A stretch of 64,000 bases of DNA. Origin: Microbacterium aurugineum. Its GTDB lineage: Bacteria > Actinomycetota > Actinomycetes > Actinomycetales > Microbacteriaceae. This document shows positions 45,252-53,856 of the stretch, in pieces. Positions within the stretch are counted from its first letter, which is position 1, and each line of letters begins with the position of its first letter. Where the stretch lies: contig NZ_CP078078.1 of the NCBI RefSeq assembly GCF_023101205.1, forward strand, positions 1,178,001 through 1,242,000, read 5' to 3'. A program made the position numbers and the translations under genes. The notes below the pieces were generated by a model. The model was not told the DNA's origin and made no database searches. It was given only the letters and a program-made list of their open reading frames with translations.

Positions 45252-45529
45252 GGGTCTCCCATCGAGATGACGACGCGATAGACCGCGCTGGCGCGCACGT
45301 TGATGATCAGCGTCCCAGGTGGGTGGAGTGCAGGCACAGAGCCGTCGCGCGATCTGTCGTTGGGTCGGCGAAACGTGCGCGGTACCTAGGTACGTGAATC
45401 GCTCGGGTCGGTCGCGAAAGGGATTCGGCGGCGTGGCCCTCCCGTTCCCACGGCGGACGATTCCATGTGGCCCCGTGGGCTAGATCGAATAATCGAGGCC
45501 GTTGTGCAACATTCTGAGAAGATCGGGTT
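45252..45529. promoter_or_regulatory. Divergent intergenic region with a 12-bp palindrome
   Basis: The 278 bases separate the metallophosphoesterase and the 45530 gene, which diverge. At 45382-45393 there is a perfect palindrome, GTACCTAGGTAC, that could be an operator. No clear -10/-35 pair was placed. No reading frame in it looks genuine. Confidence 0.4.
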
Positions 45530-46126
45530 GTGAAGCGACCACTTGGATCCTGGCTGGTGCTCTCCGGGCCGAACAAGGACGGATCGCGCCACATCGGCAT
45601 CCGCGTTCTCCCAGATGCCGCACGCCAACTCGAGAAGCGAGGCTACATCGTCGCGAACAAGATGTACGAGCGGTCCGTTGACCGGGGTCTGATGTCGAAC
45701 ATACGCATCGGCGACGTCTTCGATGTGCGGTTCGATGGCGACAAAGGCTGGTGGGCGTGGCGAGGCGGCGTCCGGCTCGGACGCCTGACATGCTCGTTGA
45801 GCAACTTCGAGGCCAAGGAGTGGCGAGAGGCTATGCCACGCATCGACGAGGGGACTTTGCAGGTCATTCGCCTCGTCGTCGACGCGGGCGGGATCGTGGT
45901 GAATGCTGGTGGGATCGTCCGGCCGCTCGGCGACGCGATCCCGCCGGTCAAGAAGGCGGTGCCCGATGCTCAGGAGCACGTGCCTACCCTGCGCGGTGTC
46001 GTTGGTACTGCGGGCGATGTACGTGTCGCGAAGGAGACCGTCGACGGTTCTCCGCGAGCGGGGCGGCAACCTGCCCCGCTGCCACGATCACGAAGGAGCA
46101 TCTGGGAGCGCCTGACCAGGCAGTGA
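45530..46126 (+). CDS. Uncharacterised protein
   Basis: The 198-residue product starts at GTG 45530. It shows GPNKDGSRHIGIRVLPDAAR and FDGDKGWWAWRGGVRLGRL, a mixed beta structure without a recognised family, and ends in a basic, probably disordered tail (PRAGRQPAPLPRSRRS). An antisense open frame covers the same bases, but coding bias and the good start support this strand. Weak confidence that it is translated; function unknown. Confidence 0.5.
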   Translation: MKRPLGSWLVLSGPNKDGSRHIGIRVLPDAARQLEKRGYIVANKMYERSVDRGLMSNIRIGDVFDVRFDGDKGWWAWRGGVRLGRLTCSLSNFEAKEWREAMPRIDEGTLQVIRLVVDAGGIVVNAGGIVRPLGDAIPPVKKAVPDAQEHVPTLRGVVGTAGDVRVAKETVDGSPRAGRQPAPLPRSRRSIWERLTRQ

Positions 46127-46283
46127 CCCAGCGGTCTACCTGTTGGCGCCCAGCGTGCCCACTCACAGCAGTGAAAAGCCTGCTCACCCGAACTGTGTCC
46201 CATCCAGGATGACTTGCAAGCATTCGACACGCCGAGAGTAAAAATACAAGCACCATCTACTGGGAGTCGTGTACTTTAATCCC

Positions 46284-47081
46284 ATGACCGCAGAACACGA
46301 GGCCCTCTCCGAGCTCCAGATGTCCGGACTGCTCGATGTCTTGAAGTGGGGTGCGCCCGTAGCGTTCGCTGCGACGGACCAGCTCTTCGACGAGGACCAG
46401 GGCCACGATCAGGGCGTCGTCGGCTATCTCAACTTCAAGCACCTTCGAGACCTCCTTGACCGGGCCACCTCGAATGGTCGTTTCAGGCTGGCCGAGGGCC
46501 TCGAGAGCGTCGGCGAGGATTTCCTCAAGCGTGGCATCACACCCGAGGCCTTCGACTCGATGCCGAGCCTTCATGAGGACTTGGTCGGACGCCGGGACTA
46601 CAAGCAGTCTCCCGGCTGGGCTATCCAGGGGTACCGCGTGCTCCTGCAGTCCTTCCCCTTCGGAAAGATTGACGAGATCAAGTGGGTGCAGCGTAGCGAC
46701 GCGAAGAAGCGTGTCGCTGACCAGCTATTCGTCCGCGACAACGCACTCTTCGACGATGAAGAGTTCGGCTTGGAGTCCATCCCAGGCATCCCAGACGATG
46801 ATGACTTCGCTGGTGTGACGCTTATCGCAGCGCATGCCTTCCACCCCGCAACCAAACAGTTCGAGCTGTATATCGGACAGAGCAAGAACCCCGGGTACCC
46901 GGGAGACTCGTGCTGGCACTGGAAGGAACTGCTGCTCTCCGGCGGAGCTCCGACGGGCGGTACGGGTCTCCCGGTCACACATCAGATGCCGAGCGGTGGA
47001 GCCTCGACTGACGTCGACGACGTGCCGGTACGGATCAAGCGGGCTGGTGCGGGCGAAGGGGCGGGCGCGGCGAATGGTTGA
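46284..47081 (+). CDS. Unknown first gene of the Gabija-like operon
   Basis: The 265-residue product starts at ATG 46284. It is acidic with no known domain; motifs such as VAFAATDQLFDEDQGHDQGV and GVTLIAAHAFHPATKQFELY are not recognised. Its stop overlaps the start of the XRE/ImmA gene by eight bases, so it is cotranscribed and translationally coupled with the next three genes. It could be a fourth component of the defence system, for example a sensor, inhibitor or regulator (inference). Confidence 0.7.
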   Translation: MTAEHEALSELQMSGLLDVLKWGAPVAFAATDQLFDEDQGHDQGVVGYLNFKHLRDLLDRATSNGRFRLAEGLESVGEDFLKRGITPEAFDSMPSLHEDLVGRRDYKQSPGWAIQGYRVLLQSFPFGKIDEIKWVQRSDAKKRVADQLFVRDNALFDDEEFGLESIPGIPDDDDFAGVTLIAAHAFHPATKQFELYIGQSKNPGYPGDSCWHWKELLLSGGAPTGGTGLPVTHQMPSGGASTDVDDVPVRIKRAGAGEGAGAANG

Positions 47082-48180
47082 GGCGCGTCGACCATCTCAG
47101 ACGCTCGCCGCCGCGGCTTCGTTCTTCAACGGTGAGCGCCTCACTATGGCACGCCAGCTGAAGGGCCTGAAGAAGTCTCACCTGGCGAGCCGTATCGAGA
47201 TGTCGCCGGCCTCGGTGACGGCATGGGAGAGCGGCGCCAAGCAACCTAACCGGGCCACGGTGGCGAAGCTCGCTTTAGCGCTGCAGGTGGAGCCCCAGTT
47301 CTTCGGGGGAGGAGCGCCGCCGAAGGCTAACAAGCCGCACTTTCGTTCGCTCCGCTCGACACCGCAGATCGCACAGGACGAGGCTGAGGCCTATGGCCGG
47401 TTCGTGGCGGAGATCGCCGGGATGCTCGAGAACGCCGTCGAGTTCCCTGAGGCGCTCCTGCCCGACCTGCCCGTGGATCCCGACGAACGTTCGATGACTC
47501 CCGAGGAAGCCGCGCGCGAGGCCCGCCAGTTCTTTGGCGTCGGCCCGGGACCGGTGCAGCACGTTGTGCGGCTTGTCGAGCGTAGCGGTGTAGTTGTCGT
47601 TTTCAGCGAGCCGGGGGTGGCGGCCATCGATGCGTACTCCTTGCATTCGGCAACCCGGCCGATCATCGTTCTGAACCCGGTGAAGGACGACTACTACCGG
47701 CAACGCTTCGACGCCGCTCATGAACTCGGGCATCTGATCATGCACCACGACGCTGAACCGGGTGGCAAGGTCGCCGAGGAGCAGGCTAACCGTTTCGCTT
47801 CCGAGTTCCTGATGCCCGCCGAAGAGATCGCCCCTTTCCTGCCCATTTCGACTGCGGGTAAAGCGTGGGCAACGCTGGCCGAGCTAAAGGAGTACTGGGG
47901 CGTCAGCCTCGCCGCGCTCCTCTACCGCGCGCGTGCTCTTGGTGTCATGAGCGACGTCTCGTACCGCAACGCGGTTATCCGCATGTCACAGAATGGTTGG
48001 CGTCGAGCGGAACCGGGACGAATCTCGTCGCTGGAGATGCCGTCGATATTGCCACGCGCCCGGGAAGTGCTGCATGAGGCCGGCGTAGACGAGGCCTCCT
48101 TCCTCGCCGGATCAGGCCTTCCAGTGGAGCTATACAAAACCGCGGCGAGCCGAGTGCCTGTTGTGGCGGCAGCATCATGA
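47074..48180 (+). CDS. XRE-type HTH fused to ImmA/IrrE metallopeptidase
   Basis: The 368-residue product has an N-terminal XRE helix-turn-helix (ERLTMARQLKGLKKSHLASR, MSPASVTAWESG, residues about 20-75) and a C-terminal ImmA/IrrE zinc-peptidase domain with HELGH at residues 216-220 in RFDAAHELGHLIMHHD, then the EEQANRFASEFLMP motif. Relatives cleave a repressor to switch on phage or mobile-element genes. Here it lies between the unknown protein and an OLD-family nuclease, all overlapping, so it probably controls or triggers this operon. The ATG overlaps the upstream stop; its stop overlaps the next gene. Confidence 0.88.
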   Translation: MVEARRPSQTLAAAASFFNGERLTMARQLKGLKKSHLASRIEMSPASVTAWESGAKQPNRATVAKLALALQVEPQFFGGGAPPKANKPHFRSLRSTPQIAQDEAEAYGRFVAEIAGMLENAVEFPEALLPDLPVDPDERSMTPEEAAREARQFFGVGPGPVQHVVRLVERSGVVVVFSEPGVAAIDAYSLHSATRPIIVLNPVKDDYYRQRFDAAHELGHLIMHHDAEPGGKVAEEQANRFASEFLMPAEEIAPFLPISTAGKAWATLAELKEYWGVSLAALLYRARALGVMSDVSYRNAVIRMSQNGWRRAEPGRISSLEMPSILPRAREVLHEAGVDEASFLAGSGLPVELYKTAASRVPVVAAAS

Positions 48181-49901
48181 GGGTCGCGAGGGTCAGGATC
48201 GAGCGTTTCCGCGGCTTCGAGAGCGCAAGCGTTGTCCTTCCCGCTGATGCGGTTGTCGCTGGAGAGCCGCAGGCAGGACGAAGCGATTTCGTGGAGGCGC
48301 TTCGTCGTGTGCTCGATCCGCGCAGCACCCGAGTCCGCGTCAACCCTCTCGATATCTTCCGACCTGTCCGTGGCGACTCAAGCGAGCTATTGACCGAAGT
48401 TGAGGTCACACTTTTCGATCTGGGAGAGCATCTCGAGACCCTGTTCAGCGACAGCCTTGAAGCGTTTGACTCAGAGACCGTCGAGTCGGCCGGAATGGGG
48501 GGCGCGAGCCACGCAGTGCTTGGTGTTCGACTTTGCTACCGCATTCGCTACGACATCGATGCGGATAGTGGTGATCACTGGGTGGACTTCCCGGCGCGGA
48601 GCGACCCGGCAGCAAGCTCTTTCAAACGCGTTAGTCGGGTGGAGCGAGAAGCTCTTCCGATCCAGTTCATCGATAGCGCGCCAGCGCTGCAACTTCGCGC
48701 AGAAGGCGCGCTACGAACCCTGCTCGCGGCGTCTGATTCGACCGCGTTCGACGGTGTTCTCACGCAGCTCGATGAAGACGTACGTTCGGCGACAGGTGAT
48801 TTCTCGAGCGCGCCGGTCGTAACCGAAGTGCTCGACAAGGTGTTGAACGCGGGCCCGAAGACGCTGTTCGGCGTCGACGACGCGGACAGTATCGACTTCG
48901 TCGCCGACGACGGATCGCTAGCGGCACTCCTTCGAGCTCTGCAACCAGCGCTGTCCCTCGGCGCGGCAGGATCCTTGCCCATCCGATCCCAGGGGTCCAC
49001 TGTTCAGAGTGTTTTCTCGGTGGCCGAGGCGATTGCGGCCGCACGCGAGGCGGAGTCGGGCGTTGTGGTCATCGCCGATGACTTCGGCGACGGTCTGGAC
49101 GCCTCATCCTCCGAGTACATGGCGGCTCTACTTCACTCCACCGCGGGCCAATCCATCCTTACTACCCGTCGTGCCGAGGTAGTCCGAGCGTTCAAGTCGG
49201 ATGAGCTGATCCGCTTCGTGCACACCGCGAACGGTCGCGCTCAGTATCGGCTCTCGAGCACCACAGATAAAGCTTCCCGCGTCACGCGACGGCTGGTACT
49301 CGACCAATTGCTCGCTGCGCTCAGCACGCGCACGGTCGCGCTCGTCGAGGGTCCCCTCGACGCCGAAGGGTACGGTGCGCTCTCCGCGCGACTGTTCAAG
49401 AAGACGGGCAAAGACAAGTACGGCCTCGCCGCCAACGGAATTCGACTGATCGCTCCACCTGGCTCTGATGGTGGCATCACGCGGTTGCCCGCCATGGCCA
49501 AGGTCGCATTGGAGCTGGGGTTTCGAGTCCGCGCAATCGTCGACAACGACAAGCCCGGACAGGAAGACCCGGCGGTTGCCGAGTTAGCTGATCTCTGCGA
49601 GCAACTTGTGGTCCTTCCTACACGCACCGCAGTCGAGGCGGCACTCATCCGGGGTATTCCAGGCGAGAAGTTGCGCAAGATCGTTGTATCGCTCGCAGAT
49701 CTCGGGATGCCGGCGTTGCCCGAGGAGGTCGAAGATGATGCAATCGCCGAACATCTCCTCAGCAAGAAGATCTTGAAGAAGCATGGACTTGGGCCTGCTT
49801 GGGTCGAGGCACTGACAACCCCACCGCCGACCGCGCGCGCCGTCATCGAGGCGCTTTGCGCTGGTGCCCCAGGACGGATCGACGTCCTCCCGCCATCATG
49901 A
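48177..49901 (+). CDS. OLD-family ATPase-TOPRIM nuclease (GajA-like)
   Basis: The 574-residue protein matches the design of GajA and class 2 OLD nucleases. N-terminal RecF/SMC-type ATPase: VRIERFRGFESASVVLPAD, Walker A-like loop GEPQAGRS (residues 29-36) where the invariant Lys is Arg35, and Walker B VVVIADDFGDG (about 296-305). C-terminal TOPRIM: VALVEGPLDAEGY with E391 and VDNDKPG with D456 and D458. GajA nicks DNA when nucleotides are depleted by phage. The K-to-R change in Walker A may lower or alter ATP use. Size fits GajA (578 in the founding B. cereus case). The stop overlaps the helicase start. Confidence 0.85.
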   Translation: MRVARVRIERFRGFESASVVLPADAVVAGEPQAGRSDFVEALRRVLDPRSTRVRVNPLDIFRPVRGDSSELLTEVEVTLFDLGEHLETLFSDSLEAFDSETVESAGMGGASHAVLGVRLCYRIRYDIDADSGDHWVDFPARSDPAASSFKRVSRVEREALPIQFIDSAPALQLRAEGALRTLLAASDSTAFDGVLTQLDEDVRSATGDFSSAPVVTEVLDKVLNAGPKTLFGVDDADSIDFVADDGSLAALLRALQPALSLGAAGSLPIRSQGSTVQSVFSVAEAIAAAREAESGVVVIADDFGDGLDASSSEYMAALLHSTAGQSILTTRRAEVVRAFKSDELIRFVHTANGRAQYRLSSTTDKASRVTRRLVLDQLLAALSTRTVALVEGPLDAEGYGALSARLFKKTGKDKYGLAANGIRLIAPPGSDGGITRLPAMAKVALELGFRVRAIVDNDKPGQEDPAVAELADLCEQLVVLPTRTAVEAALIRGIPGEKLRKIVVSLADLGMPALPEEVEDDAIAEHLLSKKILKKHGLGPAWVEALTTPPPTARAVIEALCAGAPGRIDVLPPS

Positions 49902-51517
49902 CCTGGGAAGCACAGAACTCCGAGCAGGCGAAGGTCGTCGCGACGGAGAAGGAGTTGACGGTCGTGCTCGGCGGCGCCGGGGTCGGCAAGACCACGAGCG
50001 CACTGGCAGCTGCTGCTGCACATCTTGAGCGCGTTCGGGACTCTAAGTCCCACGAGAAGGTGCTGTTCCTTTCGTTCTCGCGGGCCTCCGTGGCACGGAT
50101 CTCTTCGCGAGCGAGCGCGGTGGTGGGGAGGCATGCGGGCCGTATCGATGTGATGACGTTCCACTCGCTCGCCTTCTCAGTAGTACGACGATTCGGGAGC
50201 CTGGTTGGGCACGGCGACGCTGTGCTGGTGAGCCCGGCGCGAGAGAAGCTCGGACTCGCGCCGAGTGAGATCGGATACGCGCGGTTGATCCCACTAGCGC
50301 TGGAGATCGCGCGAGCATCGCCAGCGGTCGCGGGGCATCTTCGGTCGCAGTGGGGTCTTGTAATCGTGGATGAGTTCCAAGACACCGACGATGCGCAACA
50401 GGAGTTTCTCGGGCTGATCACCCCGACCAATCGCGTGATCCTACTCGGAGACCCGAATCAATGCATCTACACGTTCCGTGCTGCTGAGGGGGTCCGTGTT
50501 GACAGGATCGATGACGCGTGTGTTGCTGCAGGAAAGGAGAACACGGTCATACTTCCCGAAACGTCCTTTCGGGATCCGTCGGGGGTCATTCCGGCGGTGG
50601 CGCATGCCGTTCGAAAACGTGCCTTTGGGGCACCGGCACTCGCTTCCGCCCTCGAAGGCGGTCGCCTAGTTGTGCGCTCCGGCATCAGCCTTATCGATGA
50701 AGCGTCCACTGTGGCGCAACTCGTGACTGAGCTGAGCGCGGAGGGGCTCGGTGTTGCTGTATTCACCCATCACAACGACATGCTCGCTTCTCTGTCGGAC
50801 GCGCTCGAGGCGGAGGGGATTGAGCACGAGATTGCTGGATTGAGCGATGCACTGGCGGCGGCCCTGGACGCGCAAGCGACAATGATGCGGTTCCGGTTTG
50901 GCGATGCGACCTGGGACAGTGTCATCGAGTCTATTGCGGTGTTTCTGACCAGCGCGCAGCGTGGACCGCAAGTGCCAGCGCTTGCGGTACATGTGTTGAA
51001 TGGCACCGGTCCGCAGACGCTCCGTCAGCGCCTGGACGCGTTGCGCGACCGGCTCCTCGAAGCTCCCTCCGTTCACGTCGTAGTGCACGAGGCGCGCGTA
51101 GCGCACCATGCCCTGGGGCTCCCTCAAAAGTCTGGTGCTTGGGAGCAAGCAGGAGTGCTCCTCGCTGTAATGAATGCTCGGGCAGCGCGAACCGGTCGAG
51201 ATCTGAGCGACACACAGATTGTTGCCTCGATTTGCGTCGAGGCGCGGGAGGCAAGCTACGCGGCACTCACCGACTCAGCGCTGGACCCGCGGGAAGTGCA
51301 GCTGATGAATCTGTACCAGACGAAGGGACGAGAGGCGGATGCGACCATCGTGGTGCTTCGTGAGGGCGATTTCATGGGCAAGGAAACAGAGCCATTCCCG
51401 AACACTAGCCGACTGCTCTACGTCGTCTTCTCTCGAGCCCGCGAGCGGATCATCGTGTTGCTCGTCGGAAGCAGATGGCATGCCGCCGTCGCACCGCTAG
51501 CGCGGCTAGCGGTATAG
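49898..51517 (+). CDS. UvrD-like superfamily 1 helicase (GajB-like)
   Basis: The 539-residue product has SF1 helicase motifs: Q-motif NSEQAKVV, Walker A GGAGVGKTT (residues 25-33), motif Ia and TFHSLAFSVVRRFG, Walker B LVIVDEFQD (about 154-162), motif III LLGDPNQCIYTFRAAEG and a late LMNLYQTKGREADATIVVL and LLYVVFSRARERII. Together with the TOPRIM nuclease next to it, it forms the GajA/GajB pair of Gabija-type systems. The ATG overlaps the nuclease stop. No DNA-end repair partner is near. Confidence 0.85.
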   Translation: MTWEAQNSEQAKVVATEKELTVVLGGAGVGKTTSALAAAAAHLERVRDSKSHEKVLFLSFSRASVARISSRASAVVGRHAGRIDVMTFHSLAFSVVRRFGSLVGHGDAVLVSPAREKLGLAPSEIGYARLIPLALEIARASPAVAGHLRSQWGLVIVDEFQDTDDAQQEFLGLITPTNRVILLGDPNQCIYTFRAAEGVRVDRIDDACVAAGKENTVILPETSFRDPSGVIPAVAHAVRKRAFGAPALASALEGGRLVVRSGISLIDEASTVAQLVTELSAEGLGVAVFTHHNDMLASLSDALEAEGIEHEIAGLSDALAAALDAQATMMRFRFGDATWDSVIESIAVFLTSAQRGPQVPALAVHVLNGTGPQTLRQRLDALRDRLLEAPSVHVVVHEARVAHHALGLPQKSGAWEQAGVLLAVMNARAARTGRDLSDTQIVASICVEAREASYAALTDSALDPREVQLMNLYQTKGREADATIVVLREGDFMGKETEPFPNTSRLLYVVFSRARERIIVLLVGSRWHAAVAPLARLAV

Positions 51518-51657
51518 GCGGATTCGGTGCCTGGACACGTATCGCCATCCGCCCAGGTCACCCGCGTCGCGAGACCCCTCGTTCCGGCAATCGCCCGCTA
51601 GCTTGGACCAGAGCCTTGGATACGTTCCCGGTTGCGCTGGGATTTTCGCTTCGCGGT

Positions 51658-52791
51658 TCAATGCCCCGTCGACAGAGGAACGTATCCGTATCTCCACTGC
51701 CCGAACAGAGCGCTGAGCTCAGCCACTAGGTCGTCGGTGATCTGGTTCAGTGAGTCCGCGGTGTGTGTGGGGTGCACAGACGTGATGATACTTCCGGTGA
51801 CGTCTGCCCGGTCGAGGGCCAGGGGCACGTTCGGGTGGATGACGTAGTGGACGAACCGGTTACGCACCGCGGATGTCTTCCGGTCGTCGAGGAACCCGCG
51901 AACCGCCGGCGAACGCAGAAACGCGCGCACGCGAACTGTGCTCGATGCCTTCGCATTTGGGTAGGCGTCGAGGATCTCGGACAGTGACGTCAACGCATGC
52001 CAGGTGCTGACCAGGCGAGCCCTGAACTCCGCAGGTTCATGTCCGCAACGGCTCAGCGGCAGCACGTGCGCGACTGTGTTGACGTCCTGTTCAACAAGGA
52101 GAAGCAGCAGCTTCGCCTCAATGTCGATGGCCGGGTCGTAACGGTCGTCGAGGAAGTCTTCGACCATGTAGTCGTCTTGGGTGATCCCCTCGAGCGGGCG
52201 GAGGTCGAGCGTCGATCTCAGCGCTTTCGGCCCGCCTGCGAACGGACTGTAAACGGTGAGCTGGCTACCAAGCGTCACCCCGAACTCGTTGAAGGTTCTC
52301 CCTCCCGCGCCGTCGAGCCGCCCGGGGATATCGAACCGCACTTGCAGAGGCACGGTGGCACCGATGACATGTCCGTGCAGGGAAAACACTCCGAGGTCGG
52401 GCGCGAGAGAGTGAGCCCATTTGGGCACGTTTTCGTGGAGCATCGCACGCTGGCCGATCCAGTAGGTGCGCATGTCTTCCCGAAATGTATGGAAGGTCTT
52501 GTGAGTGTCGTCGAGGAGTTTCACCGCGTGCCGTGCGCGCGCAACCGCATCGGAGTTCTCGTCGGTGAGCAGTTTCGCGAGCCGGGGAACCCCCACGTGT
52601 GGGTCGTCGGAGGTGAGGACGTCGCGCCCTTCGTAGACGATGCGGCTGAGAAAACTGGCAAGAACGAGCGGGCCGACTCCCGCGGCGACGTCACCTTTCG
52701 ACGCAGACAGCATCGCGTCGGCGATCCAGATGACGTCTTCACCGAGGAGCCTGCGCGCGGCAAATCCCCGGTCTGCTGCATTGTCGGTCAT
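51658..52791 (-). CDS. Uncharacterised island protein
   Basis: The 377-residue product starts at ATG 52791. No domain is recognised. It is predicted largely alpha-helical with AVLASFLSRIVYEGRD-like segments (VGPLVLASFLSRIVYEGRD) and an AKASSTVRVRAFLRSPAVRGF stretch, then RNRFVHYVIHPNVPLALDRA, reminiscent of HEPN-type folds (R....H motif), although that is weak. It is convergent with the helicase gene and divergent from 52998. Coding signs are good. Confidence 0.6.
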   Translation of the reverse strand: MTDNAADRGFAARRLLGEDVIWIADAMLSASKGDVAAGVGPLVLASFLSRIVYEGRDVLTSDDPHVGVPRLAKLLTDENSDAVARARHAVKLLDDTHKTFHTFREDMRTYWIGQRAMLHENVPKWAHSLAPDLGVFSLHGHVIGATVPLQVRFDIPGRLDGAGGRTFNEFGVTLGSQLTVYSPFAGGPKALRSTLDLRPLEGITQDDYMVEDFLDDRYDPAIDIEAKLLLLLVEQDVNTVAHVLPLSRCGHEPAEFRARLVSTWHALTSLSEILDAYPNAKASSTVRVRAFLRSPAVRGFLDDRKTSAVRNRFVHYVIHPNVPLALDRADVTGSIITSVHPTHTADSLNQITDDLVAELSALFGQWRYGYVPLSTGH

Positions 52792-52997
52792 GGTGAGTCT
52801 TTCGAGTATCGTCACGGCGGCGCTCGGGCCAGCGTTGGGCGCGATCTTACTCGAGAACGGAGGAGGCGCGGTGTCGGGACGAGCGTCGGGACAACTGCCC
52901 ATGGCCGACCCATCGGCCCGGCCCCTTTCTGCTGCGGAGCACAGATCGAGACGACCTCGCCCGCTATGTGGCTCGCAAGCCTGGCATCATCGGTGTC

Positions 52998-53738
52998 ATG
53001 CCCTTGCTTGGACCGAAACCTCTCCGCGCTCTCGCGTTCGTCGAGGCGCTGACATCTGAAGGTGTGTACCCTAGCCGTGAGGATGTACACGCCTTCGTGG
53101 AAGCGCGAACTTCCATGTGGGACTTCGACCCGATGCGCGAGAGCATGATGGTCTCCATCGTTGACTACCTCCTCGAAGCGCGACTTCTGCGACGGCGCAA
53201 CGGGGCGCTCGAACTCACCCCGGCGGGCACCGCGCTTCTGCGAAACGCGGACCCCGAGGGTGGAGGAGCCGTCGAAGTCGTCGGACGCGTATCCGATCCA
53301 TTCACTTACGCGGCGGTGCTCACCCAAATCGATAGCATTCCGAACTCTCTTGTCATTGACCCGTACTTGCAGTCGCGGGATCTCATGGTTCTTCTCCAGC
53401 TCCGCCATGTTGAACGGGTTCTCATTCGTCCCGCCCGGGCCCACGGAGTCACCCAGGAAGCGCGTCAGCATCAACTCCGCATCGCTGTGGGCGCCCGCCC
53501 CGATGTTCAGCTGCGCGCAGCTTCCGGCACGCCGAGCGAACTTCACGACCGCGTAGTTCTGTCGCGCGACGGTTCCCAAGCCCTTTTCCTAGGGACCTCG
53601 TTGGGCGGGACGCAAATGACAGTCCTCACTCGCGTCCAAGGCCCGACTGCCGCCGTTCTGCGCGACCACTACGAGGCGCTCTGGCAATCTGCAGAGGATA
53701 TGGCTCCTATCGCTCGGGAACAGTCGATGGGTGAGTGA
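52998..53738 (+). CDS. Winged-helix plus PLD-like domain protein
   Basis: The product (246 residues from ATG 52998; a start 30 bases earlier is possible) has an N-terminal helical region ending in an HTH-like segment (VDYLLEARLLRRRNGALELT) and a C-terminal domain with ELHDRVVLSRDGSQALFLGTSLGG then TQMTVLTRVQG, resembling the HKD/PLD-superfamily end (HDRxxL...G.S). The usual Lys of HxK is absent, so catalysis is doubtful. Such proteins often accompany antiphage loci. It runs into the 53857 gene region. Confidence 0.55.
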   Translation: MPLLGPKPLRALAFVEALTSEGVYPSREDVHAFVEARTSMWDFDPMRESMMVSIVDYLLEARLLRRRNGALELTPAGTALLRNADPEGGGAVEVVGRVSDPFTYAAVLTQIDSIPNSLVIDPYLQSRDLMVLLQLRHVERVLIRPARAHGVTQEARQHQLRIAVGARPDVQLRAASGTPSELHDRVVLSRDGSQALFLGTSLGGTQMTVLTRVQGPTAAVLRDHYEALWQSAEDMAPIAREQSMGE

Positions 53739-53856
53739 CTGCGCTCGCCAACTCCGCCAGTCAGTGTCCATCAGCGGCAGACTGGGTCTCTCGCTCCACC
53801 GGTTCGCGGCGAGTTCAGATCACGACGCTCGCCAGGCCATGCGCTTGACTGGGCTC

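Noticed and set aside
45386..46069. Minus-strand open frame of 227 codons over the 45530 gene
   Set aside because: Its translation is Arg/Pro/Ser-rich without motifs and has no good start; the plus-strand frame is preferred.
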